DNA of 38,311 nt, taken from assembly GCA_024698325.1 (NCBI GenBank), contig JAILRG010000135.1, forward strand, positions 1 through 38,311, read 5' to 3'. This DNA comes from Treponema sp. GTDB taxonomy: Bacteria; Spirochaetota; Spirochaetia; Treponematales; Treponemataceae. The notes under the pieces were generated by a model. The model saw only the letters and a list, made by a program, of their open reading frames with translations. It had not been told where the DNA came from and made no database searches. The translations under genes were made by a program, and so were the position numbers. Of this stretch, positions 9,401-16,496 are shown piece after piece (position 1 is the stretch's first letter; the number at the start of each line of letters is the position of its first letter).

Positions 9401-10450
9401 GCCTTTTATTACGGTCTGGCTTGTAGTGGTGATTCCCGCTCCCGTTGCATTGGTGTCGAAGGTGATTGTCGCGTTTTCAAGCCAGCGGGCGTAAAAGATT
9501 TTGTTTCCGGTGTTTCCGGAGGCAATTTCTGTAACGGCACTTCCAGAAAAATCTGCCTGCTCATACCAGCCGCCGAATGTGCTGTCCGTTTTAGCCAATG
9601 CTGTCGGAAGCGTAATGGCAGCCGACTGCCGTGTGTAAGAGCCGGGGCTTGTAGTGCCGCTTGCAAAAGCGCCGCCGTTCAGCTCATAGGTGATGTTGAA
9701 AAGACTTCCCATGTTGCCCAGTACGCATTCGCTGGAGCTTGTCTTTTTATGCACAATGGAGCAGTATTCGCGGTAGCTGCCGCGAAGCAGCGTTTTTCCC
9801 GTATCGGCGTAGAACTTAAAGAGCAGGATGTAGTTTCCGCTTGGAATGTTCGTCTTCCGGTAGCTTGAATTTCCACCGCTTCCTATTTCCAGTGACTCTT
9901 CTGCATAGCCGGGAAGGCGGTCTCCTTCCAGCGTGTACAGACAGCCGGTAACAGCTGCAATGCCGTCGTTGTCGTAGCGGATGTCTACATTAAGATTTCC
10001 TTTTCCGTATGGCTCCGAATTATCAAACGAAAGCAGTTTTGGGGTAAAGGTCAGGCTGTTTCCGCCGCTTGTGATGGTGAAGGATTTTGTCTCCTCAAAA
10101 ATCAGGACATCGCTTTCTGCGGTGAGCGTAAAGGTATACGTACCCGTCTTAAAATTGATGGTGTCGCCAGCCATCTCTGAGACGCTGTTCCATTCGCCCA
10201 GCTCTGTCAGGCCTGCAATAATGCCGCCTTCGCTGTCCAGATCCTGATAGGAAAGGGTGATGGCGGTAAGGTCAGAAAGTTCCAGCTCAGGGAGCGCTGT
10301 GCGGGCGCCTGTCTCGTTGATACTCAGGGAGATTGTGGCTCCGCCCTGTTTCTCTGCCGACTTTTCTTCGATTCTGCTTATGATATTTTGACAGCTGCTT
10401 AATAAAAGCGAAAAAACAACAGGCATTACAAAAAAATGGTTCGTTTTCAT
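6407..10450 (-). CDS. Surface lipoprotein (1347 aa) with anthrax protective-antigen-like (Binary_toxB-type) pore domain
   Basis: Lipobox LLSSC gives lipidated Cys20. Visible layout: N-terminal beta domain (~35-250); two Listeria/Bacteroides (InlB-type) repeats (~252-323 and ~326-402, with FGGWYEQADFSG and FYARW); two thrombospondin-3 calcium motifs (DTDGDG at 417 and 440); a region ~453-780 resembling protective antigen domain 2; more DxDGDG motifs at 845, 867 and 907; a cadherin-like sandwich (~962-1035, EYVLTVQS); an Fn3-like domain (~1036-1160); and a C2-like end (~1165-1347). Within 453-780, KTHNEVHG, a Ser/Gly alternating strand, a GSN..LTEV..KTASIYID block and TAPTLDYIF correspond in order to protective antigen as I remember it. 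No PA14 domain and no furin-type RKKR site is present. It lies 22 bp after the 626-aa gene, with AGGAG before the ATG. The domain call is from memory; toxin function is inference. Confidence 0.72.
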   Translation of the reverse strand: MKTNHFFVMPVVFSLLLSSCQNIISRIEEKSAEKQGGATISLSINETGARTALPELELSDLTAITLSYQDLDSEGGIIAGLTELGEWNSVSEMAGDTINFKTGTYTFTLTAESDVLIFEETKSFTITSGGNSLTFTPKLLSFDNSEPYGKGNLNVDIRYDNDGIAAVTGCLYTLEGDRLPGYAEESLEIGSGGNSSYRKTNIPSGNYILLFKFYADTGKTLLRGSYREYCSIVHKKTSSSECVLGNMGSLFNITYELNGGAFASGTTSPGSYTRQSAAITLPTALAKTDSTFGGWYEQADFSGSAVTEIASGNTGNKIFYARWLENATITFDTNATGAGITTTSQTVIKGVETALTSATALGLTNSRGRFLGWAKEAAATEATYSDGGAITVSGNTTLYAIWSVASIYPQSKGDSTDTDGDGLTDWDEIYTYFTDPSNKDTDGDGWNDGVEINGMYNVNNNSFNPLIADTPLLEIRMTAKPDIGYKYTISETKNDTISISENDGYTGSASTTSTNTKTHNEVHGWSQNLGISVAHEWGAAAAGYKNVTTVSEQTGYNGSISSGDSYTYSQSASEGWSKSWTNGKSTAISNGRNVSGGAVRIPVRFKNPSYIAYTVQNVTVALYRIPTNAGEPRVFVKNLTLSSEKSFTIAPLAESGDFELTADLSIAQTENLLKWSTGFEIEVSGYNITLQKEGQGSNDFTDALTEVKAKTASIYIDWGNMSGRSARTFNVSVKNRYNTSAQSIEDLYTAPTLDYIFQTMLHYTKGSDYELNENGCLDSFFTVSNALTGGAYTDGAWFILHKYTENGERYQAMYAPYTESIANGWSFENIRLNAGDEVYIFYSVDKDGDGVPLNEELIYGTSDTVADTDGDGLSDFGEIYGWYKSGIGLESKYSDNNKVYSSAVLTDTDGDELQDYSTNSSLCDNDPIVPKLKNDTRLGTCRYAKANGAAFTPFSFDSNDSCTLSGFYEYIWLDIAAKVSFATVEYKVGSSGSYQSIDKANGILLSVGTNYIYIRCTAPDTQTTKEYVLTVQSTFRPMNKFAVKTTAYEGGKVALTWDKYADERAAASDGGYILYGKKGGTTAKSLTLSDIAQASTNTSGLKDKGEFYLALTDSTLASSVYSLSELSANTNYSLYLFAYAHKGSADTFKSASLASKTFTTPTTRTAELKFYAHYVYDWKDQDGGCDPQYYWSFRGGELDLSPLNIGASSKKEFDDDDDKTYCFGEPATHKYNHDPEKFSNCTKTLTKTFNRTKDYSFTATWEATEYDSGSGDDYLGKVTAVFSYKAATDTWSCSWSSTCGASGSSTIRAGERSGKQPGGGYWDGNRWELHNSKEGEIDFHWDWSWDY

Positions 10451-10472
10451 GGTAGTCTCCTGCCAGGTAGGG

Positions 10473-12353
10473 CTATTTTATTGCCAGTGAAATCTGCTCT
10501 GAAACAGTGCCAAGCTCTGTTTCTTCATCTGAATCCGGTACATAGATGCGCACCATGCAGTAAATCTGGTAGGCGTCTTTTCCAAAGGCGCTGTTGGTGA
10601 TGACGAGGGCGTGCTTTGCGTTTACTGCCGTTCCGCTGTAGGTACGTGCGTCGGCTCCGTCAATAAGCCAGGTGTATTCGTAGGCGCAGCCGCTGTTTGT
10701 GTAATTCAAGATGGGCGTAATGGTTGTAACCCCATTGGAAGTCTTTTTTTTGAGCGTCAGGCTCTGCATTTCAAAGTCGCTTATAAGGCCAGAGCCGCTT
10801 GCGTTAGTTCCGATGTTTTCTGTTTTTACCGTGAGAGCTTTCGCACTGCTTTCCCGTACGTACCCGCTTGTGTCGGGCGTACCGAATGTCTTTGTGCGGA
10901 AGAGCAGCTCGCTTTCTGCGCTTACATCAAAATCGTCTTCTGGAATGTCAACATAGGTGGCGCCGCCGTTAAAAGAAACTTCAAGGTCACTGTCGATTAT
11001 GTCAAAAGAGGCTTTTCCTGCGGTAATGGCAGCAGTATTGACAGAGAGCTGGGGTAGCTCATCTTCGGAAAGAATGGCCTGTACGTTTGCAAAGACAGGC
11101 AGAACAGCATCGTAAAAATTTTCTTTTGTGCAGGAAACGTAGAAGTTCCCGGAATCCTTTGCCGTGTAGTGGTCTTTTTCTTCCTGCTCGGAGATGGTGT
11201 TCCAGTGGAAGTCGCCCGCATCGTAGGTGTTTCCCAGTTCGTCGGTAAGCCTGCCTTTTATTTCTGCTGTATTGAATGTGTCGCCGCGTAAAAGCATTGC
11301 ATCGTAATACAGCGTGTAGTCTTTTATGGTGTGATACACCGGATAAGTAGTTGAATAGACTGGCTGCTGTTCAGCTTCTGCAAAAGTTTGGGTCAGCTTT
11401 ACGCGTAGTGTTTTGTTGAGCAGTGATTCACAGTTTTCTTTGGTGAGTACGAATGTTTTTGCCGTTGCGCCTGGAATGTCGGTAAAGTTTTCCGCATCGT
11501 CCGACGCCTGCCACTGATAGGTAACTGTTCCGCCTGCAGTTTCTGTAACGCTCGTTATTTCAGCTACGCTTTCTGCAAAAAGGCGTGCCTCAAACCTGCC
11601 GAATTGCTGCACGATATGGGCGCTTTTTACTAGTTTTTCTGCCTTGCAGTTGTAGACGATGTAGCCGCTGTCGTCGAGTTCAGAATCAGCAGCAGCTGCC
11701 TTCGGAGAGAGTGAATAGTGCATTTCAACGGTTTTTCCGGCATTTTCGCTGTCCGAAAGATATGTCAGCATGTCAGAAAAAGTCCAGCCGGTCGTATCGG
11801 GGGTGGTGAGGGCGGTACGGGTTGCGCTGTCTTTATAGGTTTCGGTGCTGTAGATTTTAAAACTGATGTTTTTAGTAACATCTGCTTCCGCATAGTTACA
11901 GACCGTAAAAACGGGTTCTGTTGTGCCGTTTATTCCGCCGATAAAAAGATTTTCTTCGTCCCCGCAGGAAATCGTGGCGGAGACTTTTGGCCAGTAGGCA
12001 ATCTGCGTGACAGCCTTTCCGTAGTCCTCGTTGGAAACGGTAACGGGGTAGGATGTTCCGCCTTGCGTACCGTTATGAAAGGGTGTTACAAACGTAAGCT
12101 CAATTTTGTTGTCTGCCACAACTGCTGTTTCTGTTTTGCCGTTGCAGGTCAGACTTAGGGTGGTGCCGTCTTCTGCAGAAATGTCTGCGGAAAAAGATCT
12201 GGAGATGGTGTCAAACTGCACATTCAAAAGCGTAAATGATTGACTTTCACTGCGGTTTTCAGAACTGCTGTTGTTGCAGGAAAAGCATACAGCTAAAAGC
12301 AAAGCAAGCGTGAAAAAAGCTGTATGCCTGCAAAAATTGTTGGTCCTCTGCAT
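10473..12353 (-). CDS. Lipoprotein (626 aa) with Ig-like domains, partner gene of the protective-antigen-like protein
   Basis: N-terminal signal peptide ends in a Cys-rich site (AVCFSC; Cys26 most likely lipidated, Cys23 possible). The rest is predicted beta-rich, with at least one Ig-like fold marked by VTYQWQASDD and a similar C-terminal unit (YEYTWLIDGAD). No enzyme motif is visible. It is the first gene of a two-gene unit with the 1347-aa protein and has a good promoter and GGAGG about 10 nt from the ATG. Its leader matches that of the 4828 gene, so the two units are probably expressed together. A role as an adhesin, receptor-binding partner or scaffold for the larger protein is inferred from position only. 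Confidence 0.72.
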   Translation of the reverse strand: MQRTNNFCRHTAFFTLALLLAVCFSCNNSSSENRSESQSFTLLNVQFDTISRSFSADISAEDGTTLSLTCNGKTETAVVADNKIELTFVTPFHNGTQGGTSYPVTVSNEDYGKAVTQIAYWPKVSATISCGDEENLFIGGINGTTEPVFTVCNYAEADVTKNISFKIYSTETYKDSATRTALTTPDTTGWTFSDMLTYLSDSENAGKTVEMHYSLSPKAAAADSELDDSGYIVYNCKAEKLVKSAHIVQQFGRFEARLFAESVAEITSVTETAGGTVTYQWQASDDAENFTDIPGATAKTFVLTKENCESLLNKTLRVKLTQTFAEAEQQPVYSTTYPVYHTIKDYTLYYDAMLLRGDTFNTAEIKGRLTDELGNTYDAGDFHWNTISEQEEKDHYTAKDSGNFYVSCTKENFYDAVLPVFANVQAILSEDELPQLSVNTAAITAGKASFDIIDSDLEVSFNGGATYVDIPEDDFDVSAESELLFRTKTFGTPDTSGYVRESSAKALTVKTENIGTNASGSGLISDFEMQSLTLKKKTSNGVTTITPILNYTNSGCAYEYTWLIDGADARTYSGTAVNAKHALVITNSAFGKDAYQIYCMVRIYVPDSDEETELGTVSEQISLAIK

Positions 12354-12383
12354 AGGTAAAATCCTCCTTAAAAGCTTAAGAAT

Positions 12384-12411
12384 ATTTTATCTTTGCATTT
12401 CTTTTTGTCAA
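12384..12411 (-). promoter_or_regulatory. Promoter of the 12353-6407 lipoprotein unit
   Basis: On the minus strand: TTGACA (12411-12406), 16-bp spacer, TAAAAT (12389-12384), followed by TTCTTAA, an AT-rich leader and AAGGAGG. Very similar to the promoter at 4864-4893. Confidence 0.7.
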
Positions 12412-12479
12412 ATTTATTTTGATGATTTACATTCTTTTATAGGTAAGAATGAAGTGGCTCCCGCTGTCAGGTCGATAGC

Positions 12480-12508
12480 TTGCCCGTAGCGGCGGATTCT
12501 GCTACACT
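12480..12508 (+). promoter_or_regulatory. argS promoter with -10 box 9 nt before the start codon
   Basis: TTGCCC (12480-12485), 17-bp spacer, TACACT (12503-12508), then 9 nt to the ATG at 12518. No Shine-Dalgarno is present, so transcription should start at or within a few bases of the ATG. The dapL promoter has the same spacing and the same -10 box. Confidence 0.7.
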
Positions 12509-12517
12509 TGACCCACT

Positions 12518-14347
12518 ATGGCAGACGTAAAAACAGAGTGCAGGGCCATTGTTGCCGCTGCTTTGAACACATTTAAATCACAGAAAAACATCGCTGCTGA
12601 CCAGGTGCTGGCAGATGCAATTTCAGTCGAAAAGCCTCCCAAACCGGAAATGGGCGATATCGGCATGCCCCTCTTCCCCTTTGCAAAGCTCTTCCGCGCG
12701 GCTCCTCCGATGATTGCCGCTGAAGTTGTAAAAATCATACAGGCAGACGCTTCTTTAAGCGCACGTGCTGCAGCTATCGGCACATTCCTTGCCGTCGGCC
12801 CCTATGTAAACGTAAAGCTTGATAAGGCTTGCGCTGCGGGCGACCTGCTTTCCCGTATTGAAAAAGAAGGCGCTTCTTACGGCATGCTGAATGCTGACGG
12901 CGCCGCACATCTGGCAGGCCGCCGGGTTATGGTCGAATTCAGCTCCCCGAACACCAATAAGCCCCTCCACCTGGGCCACATGAGAAACGATGCGCTCGGC
13001 GAGAGCGTCAGCCGCATCTTAAAGAAGGCGGGCGCTGAAGTCTACAAGGTAAACATCATCAATAACCGTGGCGTGCATATCTGTAAGAGCATGCTGGCAT
13101 ACAAGCTTTTCCACGAAGCTAACGGCGACACGCCGGAAAAGCTGGGCATGAAAGGCGACCACTTTGTCGGTCAGTGCTACGTTGAGTTCGACAAGTACGC
13201 AAAAGAGCACCCGGAGGCTCAGGAACAGGCTGAAAAAATGCTCGTTGAGTGGGAGCAGGGTAGCGATGACGACGACCTGCACAAGCTCTGGCGCACGATG
13301 AACGGCTGGGCCATCGATGGCGTAAAAGAGACCTACGACCGCACCGGCGTAAGCTTTGACAAGCTCTATTTTGAAAGCGAAACCTACCTGAAAGGCAAGG
13401 AAGAAATCATGAAGGGCCTTGAGAAAGGCATCTTCTTTAAGGCTGAGGACGGCTCGGTTCGTATCGACGTGACCAGCGTTACCGGTAAAGGAAAGGACGG
13501 CGAGAATCAGGAAAAAGTGCTTCTTCGCAAGGACGGCACATCCGTCTACATCACCCAGGACATCGGTACGGCGATTTTCCGCCACTCGGACTGGGCCTTT
13601 AACCAGATGGTCTACGTTGTTGCAAGCGAACAGAACTACCACTTTAAGGTGCTCTTCTATATCCTTAAGCAGCTGGGCTTTGACTGGGCTGAGCGTCTCT
13701 TCCACCTGAGCTACGGCATGGTGAACCTGCCTAACGGCCGCATGAAAAGCCGCGAGGGCACCGTTGTTGATGCCGATGACCTTATCGACAGTTTGCGCGA
13801 CGATGCTCTTTCCGAAATCAAGGCAAAGGGCCGGGAAGCGGAAGTGGGAGACGCTGCCGCTGTCGCAGAAAAAGTTGCGCTGGCTGCCCTCCATTACTAC
13901 CTCCTGCAGATTACGCCTGTTAAGGACATGGTCTTTAATCCGCAGGAGTCCCTGAGCTTTAACGGCAACACCGGCCCCTACCTGCAGTACATGGGCGCCC
14001 GCATTGCCTCTATCCTGCGCAAGGCCGAAGAGGGCGGTAAGTCTGTTGCCTCTGCAAAAGAAGCCGCAGCGCTTCTGACGGCAGGCGAGGAATGGGATTT
14101 GATTAAGCGCCTGGGTGATTACCCGGCTGTCATTGCTAAGGCTGCAGAAAACCTGGACGCAAGCGTGGTGGCAGCCTACCTCTACGACGTGGCAAAACTT
14201 TTCAGCAAGTTCTATCAGGAATGTCCGATTCTTTCTGCCGGTGACGAAAAGCTGGTGAGCGCCCGCCTCTTCCTGGCTCAGTGCACCTTGCATGTGCTCA
14301 AAGACGCCATGAATCTGGTACTCGTACCGTATTTGGATAAAATGTAG
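12518..14347 (+). CDS. argS: Arginyl-tRNA synthetase (ArgRS)
   Basis: Cytoplasmic class I synthetase that charges tRNA-Arg. At 609 aa it has the family's usual length. The N-terminal additional domain is followed by the SSPNTNKPLHLGHMRND signature with the HIGH-type motif HLGH at 151-154. The KMSKS-type loop is GRMKSREG near residue 407. The C-terminal anticodon-binding helical domain begins around QYMGARIASIL. ATG 12518 is the only sensible start; the promoter -10 lies just 9 nt upstream and no ribosome site is seen. It is followed by a cluster of hairpins and a terminator, so it is probably transcribed alone. A long open frame on the opposite strand here is a by-product of codon use. Confidence 0.97.
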   Translation: MADVKTECRAIVAAALNTFKSQKNIAADQVLADAISVEKPPKPEMGDIGMPLFPFAKLFRAAPPMIAAEVVKIIQADASLSARAAAIGTFLAVGPYVNVKLDKACAAGDLLSRIEKEGASYGMLNADGAAHLAGRRVMVEFSSPNTNKPLHLGHMRNDALGESVSRILKKAGAEVYKVNIINNRGVHICKSMLAYKLFHEANGDTPEKLGMKGDHFVGQCYVEFDKYAKEHPEAQEQAEKMLVEWEQGSDDDDLHKLWRTMNGWAIDGVKETYDRTGVSFDKLYFESETYLKGKEEIMKGLEKGIFFKAEDGSVRIDVTSVTGKGKDGENQEKVLLRKDGTSVYITQDIGTAIFRHSDWAFNQMVYVVASEQNYHFKVLFYILKQLGFDWAERLFHLSYGMVNLPNGRMKSREGTVVDADDLIDSLRDDALSEIKAKGREAEVGDAAAVAEKVALAALHYYLLQITPVKDMVFNPQESLSFNGNTGPYLQYMGARIASILRKAEEGGKSVASAKEAAALLTAGEEWDLIKRLGDYPAVIAKAAENLDASVVAAYLYDVAKLFSKFYQECPILSAGDEKLVSARLFLAQCTLHVLKDAMNLVLVPYLDKM

Positions 14348-14511
14348 GGAGCGACGGCGCGAAGCGCCGGAAAATTGCGAGTATGCGAGCAATTTTAGCG
14401 AGTCTCGTCGGCGCCCCCGCGCCGACGGGGAGCGACAAGTTTGCACCGCAAACTCGCGGCACAACTTGGGCGCCGTCCATGGCGCAAAGCAAAGCCCGCC
14501 GTGCCGCGGCG
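14348..14511. repeat. Cluster of five short hairpins (REP/BIME-like) downstream of argS
   Basis: Consecutive inverted repeats: CGGCGC/GCGCCG (14355-14369), AAAATTGC/GCAATTTT (14371-14396), CGTCGGCGC/GCGCCGACG (14406-14427), AGTTTGC/GCAAACT (14438-14454) and CGCCG/CGGCG (14497-14511). GGGAGCGAC occurs at 14347-14355 and again at 14428-14436, each directly before or near a hairpin. It starts right after the argS stop and is not part of the terminator at 14531. The form resembles intergenic palindromic repeats. Confidence 0.65.
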
Positions 14512-14530
14512 CGACGGTAAATGCATGTAC

Positions 14531-14562
14531 GGCTTGTCATAAGAAAGACGAGCCTTTTTTTT
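14531..14562 (+). terminator. argS Rho-independent terminator
   Basis: GGCTTGTC (14531-14538) pairs with GACGAGCC (14547-14554, one G-U), loop of 8 nt, then eight T. The T-run ends 3 bp before the -35 box of the next gene. Confidence 0.85.
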
Positions 14563-14564
14563 AA

Positions 14565-14593
14565 TTGACAGGTGCCTGTATTTTCAGTACGAC
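14565..14593 (+). promoter_or_regulatory. Promoter of the YfcE-like gene, 7 nt from the start codon
   Basis: TTGACA (14565-14570), 17-bp spacer, TACGAC (14588-14593; a weak -10), then 7 nt to ATG 14601. No Shine-Dalgarno. Confidence 0.5.
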
Positions 14594-14600
14594 TATTGCC

Positions 14601-15167
14601 ATGTTAATACAGATAATTTCAGATATACACGGAAGCGCCGCGGATCTACAGATGGCGCTGGATTCATTTGCAGAAAAAAAGCCCGATGTGCTCCTGCTTT
14701 GCGGAGATTTTTTAAACCACGGCCCGCGCAATGCGCTTCCTTCCGGCTATGACACAAAGGCAACAGCCTCGCTCCTGAATGCACATAAAGACCACATTAT
14801 TTGTGTACGCGGAAACTGTGACAGCGAAGTAGACCAGATGATGCTCGAGTTCCCCTGCCTGAACGCCTACACGACGCTCTTTGCTGGCGGCCGGCGCATA
14901 TTCGCGCATCACGGGCATTTGTATGACAAAGCACAGCTTACATCATGGCTTCCGGCTGGCTCGATTGTAATAAGCGGCCATACGCATGTTACGGTCCTTG
15001 AAAAAGATGCGGAAACCGGACTTATATTCTGCAATCCCGGCTCCATCAGCATTCCAAAATGCGGGGACGGAAAAACCTGTGCGCTGCTCGAAGTGAATGA
15101 ACAGGGCGCCGGAGTGATTTCCATCCACAGCATAGACGGAACGGAATTGCACAGCCTTCGTTTCTGA
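14601..15167 (+). CDS. yfcE: YfcE/MJ0936-type metallophosphodiesterase
   Basis: A 188-aa calcineurin-like phosphoesterase of the single-domain YfcE group, which hydrolyses phosphodiester bonds with two metal ions. All metal-site motifs are present in order: SDIHG, CGDFLNHG, RGNCD, AHHGH and SGHTH. ATG 14601 starts MLIQIISDIHG; an in-frame TTG at 14565 lies within the -35 box and is unlikely. No ribosome site precedes the ATG and the -10 box is 7 nt away, suggesting a leaderless transcript. It is followed by dapL on the same strand with its own promoter. The physiological substrate is unknown. Confidence 0.88.
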   Translation: MLIQIISDIHGSAADLQMALDSFAEKKPDVLLLCGDFLNHGPRNALPSGYDTKATASLLNAHKDHIICVRGNCDSEVDQMMLEFPCLNAYTTLFAGGRRIFAHHGHLYDKAQLTSWLPAGSIVISGHTHVTVLEKDAETGLIFCNPGSISIPKCGDGKTCALLEVNEQGAGVISIHSIDGTELHSLRF

Positions 15168-15191
15168 GGTGCCAGAATAGAGTTACGTCTG

Positions 15192-15220
15192 TTGCCAGCC
15201 GCTTACAAATTCGCTACACT
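15192..15220 (+). promoter_or_regulatory. dapL promoter with -10 box 9 nt before the start codon
   Basis: TTGCCA (15192-15197), 17-bp spacer, TACACT (15215-15220), 9 nt to ATG 15230. Same -10 and spacing as argS; no Shine-Dalgarno. Confidence 0.7.
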
Positions 15221-15229
15221 GTCGCCATT

Positions 15230-16459
15230 ATGATTACACGAAATACCGGTCTTTCTTATCTGACCGCGGGCTACCTCTTCCCGGAGATTGCCCGCCGCCG
15301 CCGCGAATATGCTTCTGCTCATCCAGATGCATCAATTATCAGCCTCGGTATTGGAAACACCACCGAACCGCTTTCGCCGCATATTGCAAAAGCTATGGCC
15401 GATTATGCCAATGGTCTTGCAACAAAAGCCGGGTATTCCGGTTATGGCGATGAACAGGGCCTGACAGCTTTGCGCGAAAAAATTGCAGCTGTTTTCTATA
15501 AAGGAATGGCCGACGCAAGCGAGGTTTTTATTTCCGATGGTGCAAAATGCGACATTGCGCGTATCCAGACACTGTTTGGAAGCCATGTGAAAATTGCAGT
15601 GCAGGATCCTGCTTATCCGGTATATGTAGACGGCTCTGTGGTAGCCGGTGCAGCTGGCAGCGCAAAGGAAGATGGCTCAGGCTACAAAGGTGTCACGTAT
15701 CTTCCCTGTACTCCTGAAAATCACTTTTTCCCTGACCTTTCAAAAATCGAGCCGGATACGCTTATTTATTTCTGCTCTCCGAATAATCCGACTGGAGCAA
15801 CCGCAACCCGTGAGGAGTTGACCGCTCTTGTTGATTTTGCAAACAAAAACGGCTGTATTATCATTTTTGACGCGGCATATTTTGCATTTATCCGCGACCC
15901 GTCGCTTCCTAAAACTATTTTTGAGATTTCAGGCGCAAGAACCTGCGCTATCGAAGTAAATTCTTTCTCAAAACCGGCTGGCTTTACCGGTGTTCGTCTG
16001 GGCTGGTCCATTGTCCCGAATGAGCTGAAATTTGCCGACGGCACTCCTGTAAACAAGGACTGGAACCGTATTATGACGACACTGTTTAACGGTGCGTCTA
16101 ATATCGCACAGGCCGGCGGTCTTGCGGCTCTTGATGAACAGGGACTTAAGGATATGAAAGCTGGCGTTGACTATTATCTGGCAAACGGTGAGCGCATTAA
16201 GAAAACGCTTGAGGGTGAAAACTTCAAGAAAGCCGGCGTGGAAGTCTACTTCACCGGAAACGGCCCCTATGTCTGGGCAAAATTCCCCGGAAAGAAAAGC
16301 TGGGATGTGTTCGACCTGATTCTTGATAAGTGTCACGTTGTGACGACGCCTGGAAGCGGCTTTGGTCCTGCCGGCGAAAGCTTTATCCGTTTCAGTTCTT
16401 TTGGTCACAAGGAAGATATTGAGGAAGCCTGCCTCAGACTTTCAAAACTCGTCCTGTAG
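15230..16459 (+). CDS. dapL: LL-diaminopimelate aminotransferase
   Basis: DapL converts tetrahydrodipicolinate to LL-diaminopimelate with glutamate as amino donor, the short route to lysine and peptidoglycan precursors. The 409-aa length matches the family. Fold-type I PLP motifs are clear: SLGIGNTTEPL near the N-terminus, SDGAKCDI, QDPAYPVYVD, FCSPNNPTGA, and the Schiff-base lysine in NSFSKPAGFTG (about Lys248) followed by RLGW. The C-terminal GSGFGPAGESFIRFSSFG holds the substrate Arg. It starts at ATG 15230, 9 nt from the -10 box. A GC-rich hairpin separates it from the convergent gene. Confidence 0.95.
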   Translation: MITRNTGLSYLTAGYLFPEIARRRREYASAHPDASIISLGIGNTTEPLSPHIAKAMADYANGLATKAGYSGYGDEQGLTALREKIAAVFYKGMADASEVFISDGAKCDIARIQTLFGSHVKIAVQDPAYPVYVDGSVVAGAAGSAKEDGSGYKGVTYLPCTPENHFFPDLSKIEPDTLIYFCSPNNPTGATATREELTALVDFANKNGCIIIFDAAYFAFIRDPSLPKTIFEISGARTCAIEVNSFSKPAGFTGVRLGWSIVPNELKFADGTPVNKDWNRIMTTLFNGASNIAQAGGLAALDEQGLKDMKAGVDYYLANGERIKKTLEGENFKKAGVEVYFTGNGPYVWAKFPGKKSWDVFDLILDKCHVVTTPGSGFGPAGESFIRFSSFGHKEDIEEACLRLSKLVL

Positions 16460-16468
16460 TCACTGTAT

Positions 16469-16496
16469 GGCGGGGCGGGGTAACAGCCGCCCTGCC
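16469..16496. terminator. GC-rich hairpin between convergent dapL and the barrel gene
   Basis: GGCGGGGCGG (16469-16478) pairs with CCGCCCTGCC (16487-16496, one G-U). It starts 9 bp after the dapL stop and touches the stop of the minus-strand gene, so it may serve both. No T-run on either side. Confidence 0.45.

Noticed and set aside
13019..14464. A 481-codon open frame on the strand opposite argS
   Set aside because: It mirrors the argS reading frame, has no ribosome site or recognisable domain, and argS is a certain gene. Biased codon use explains it.
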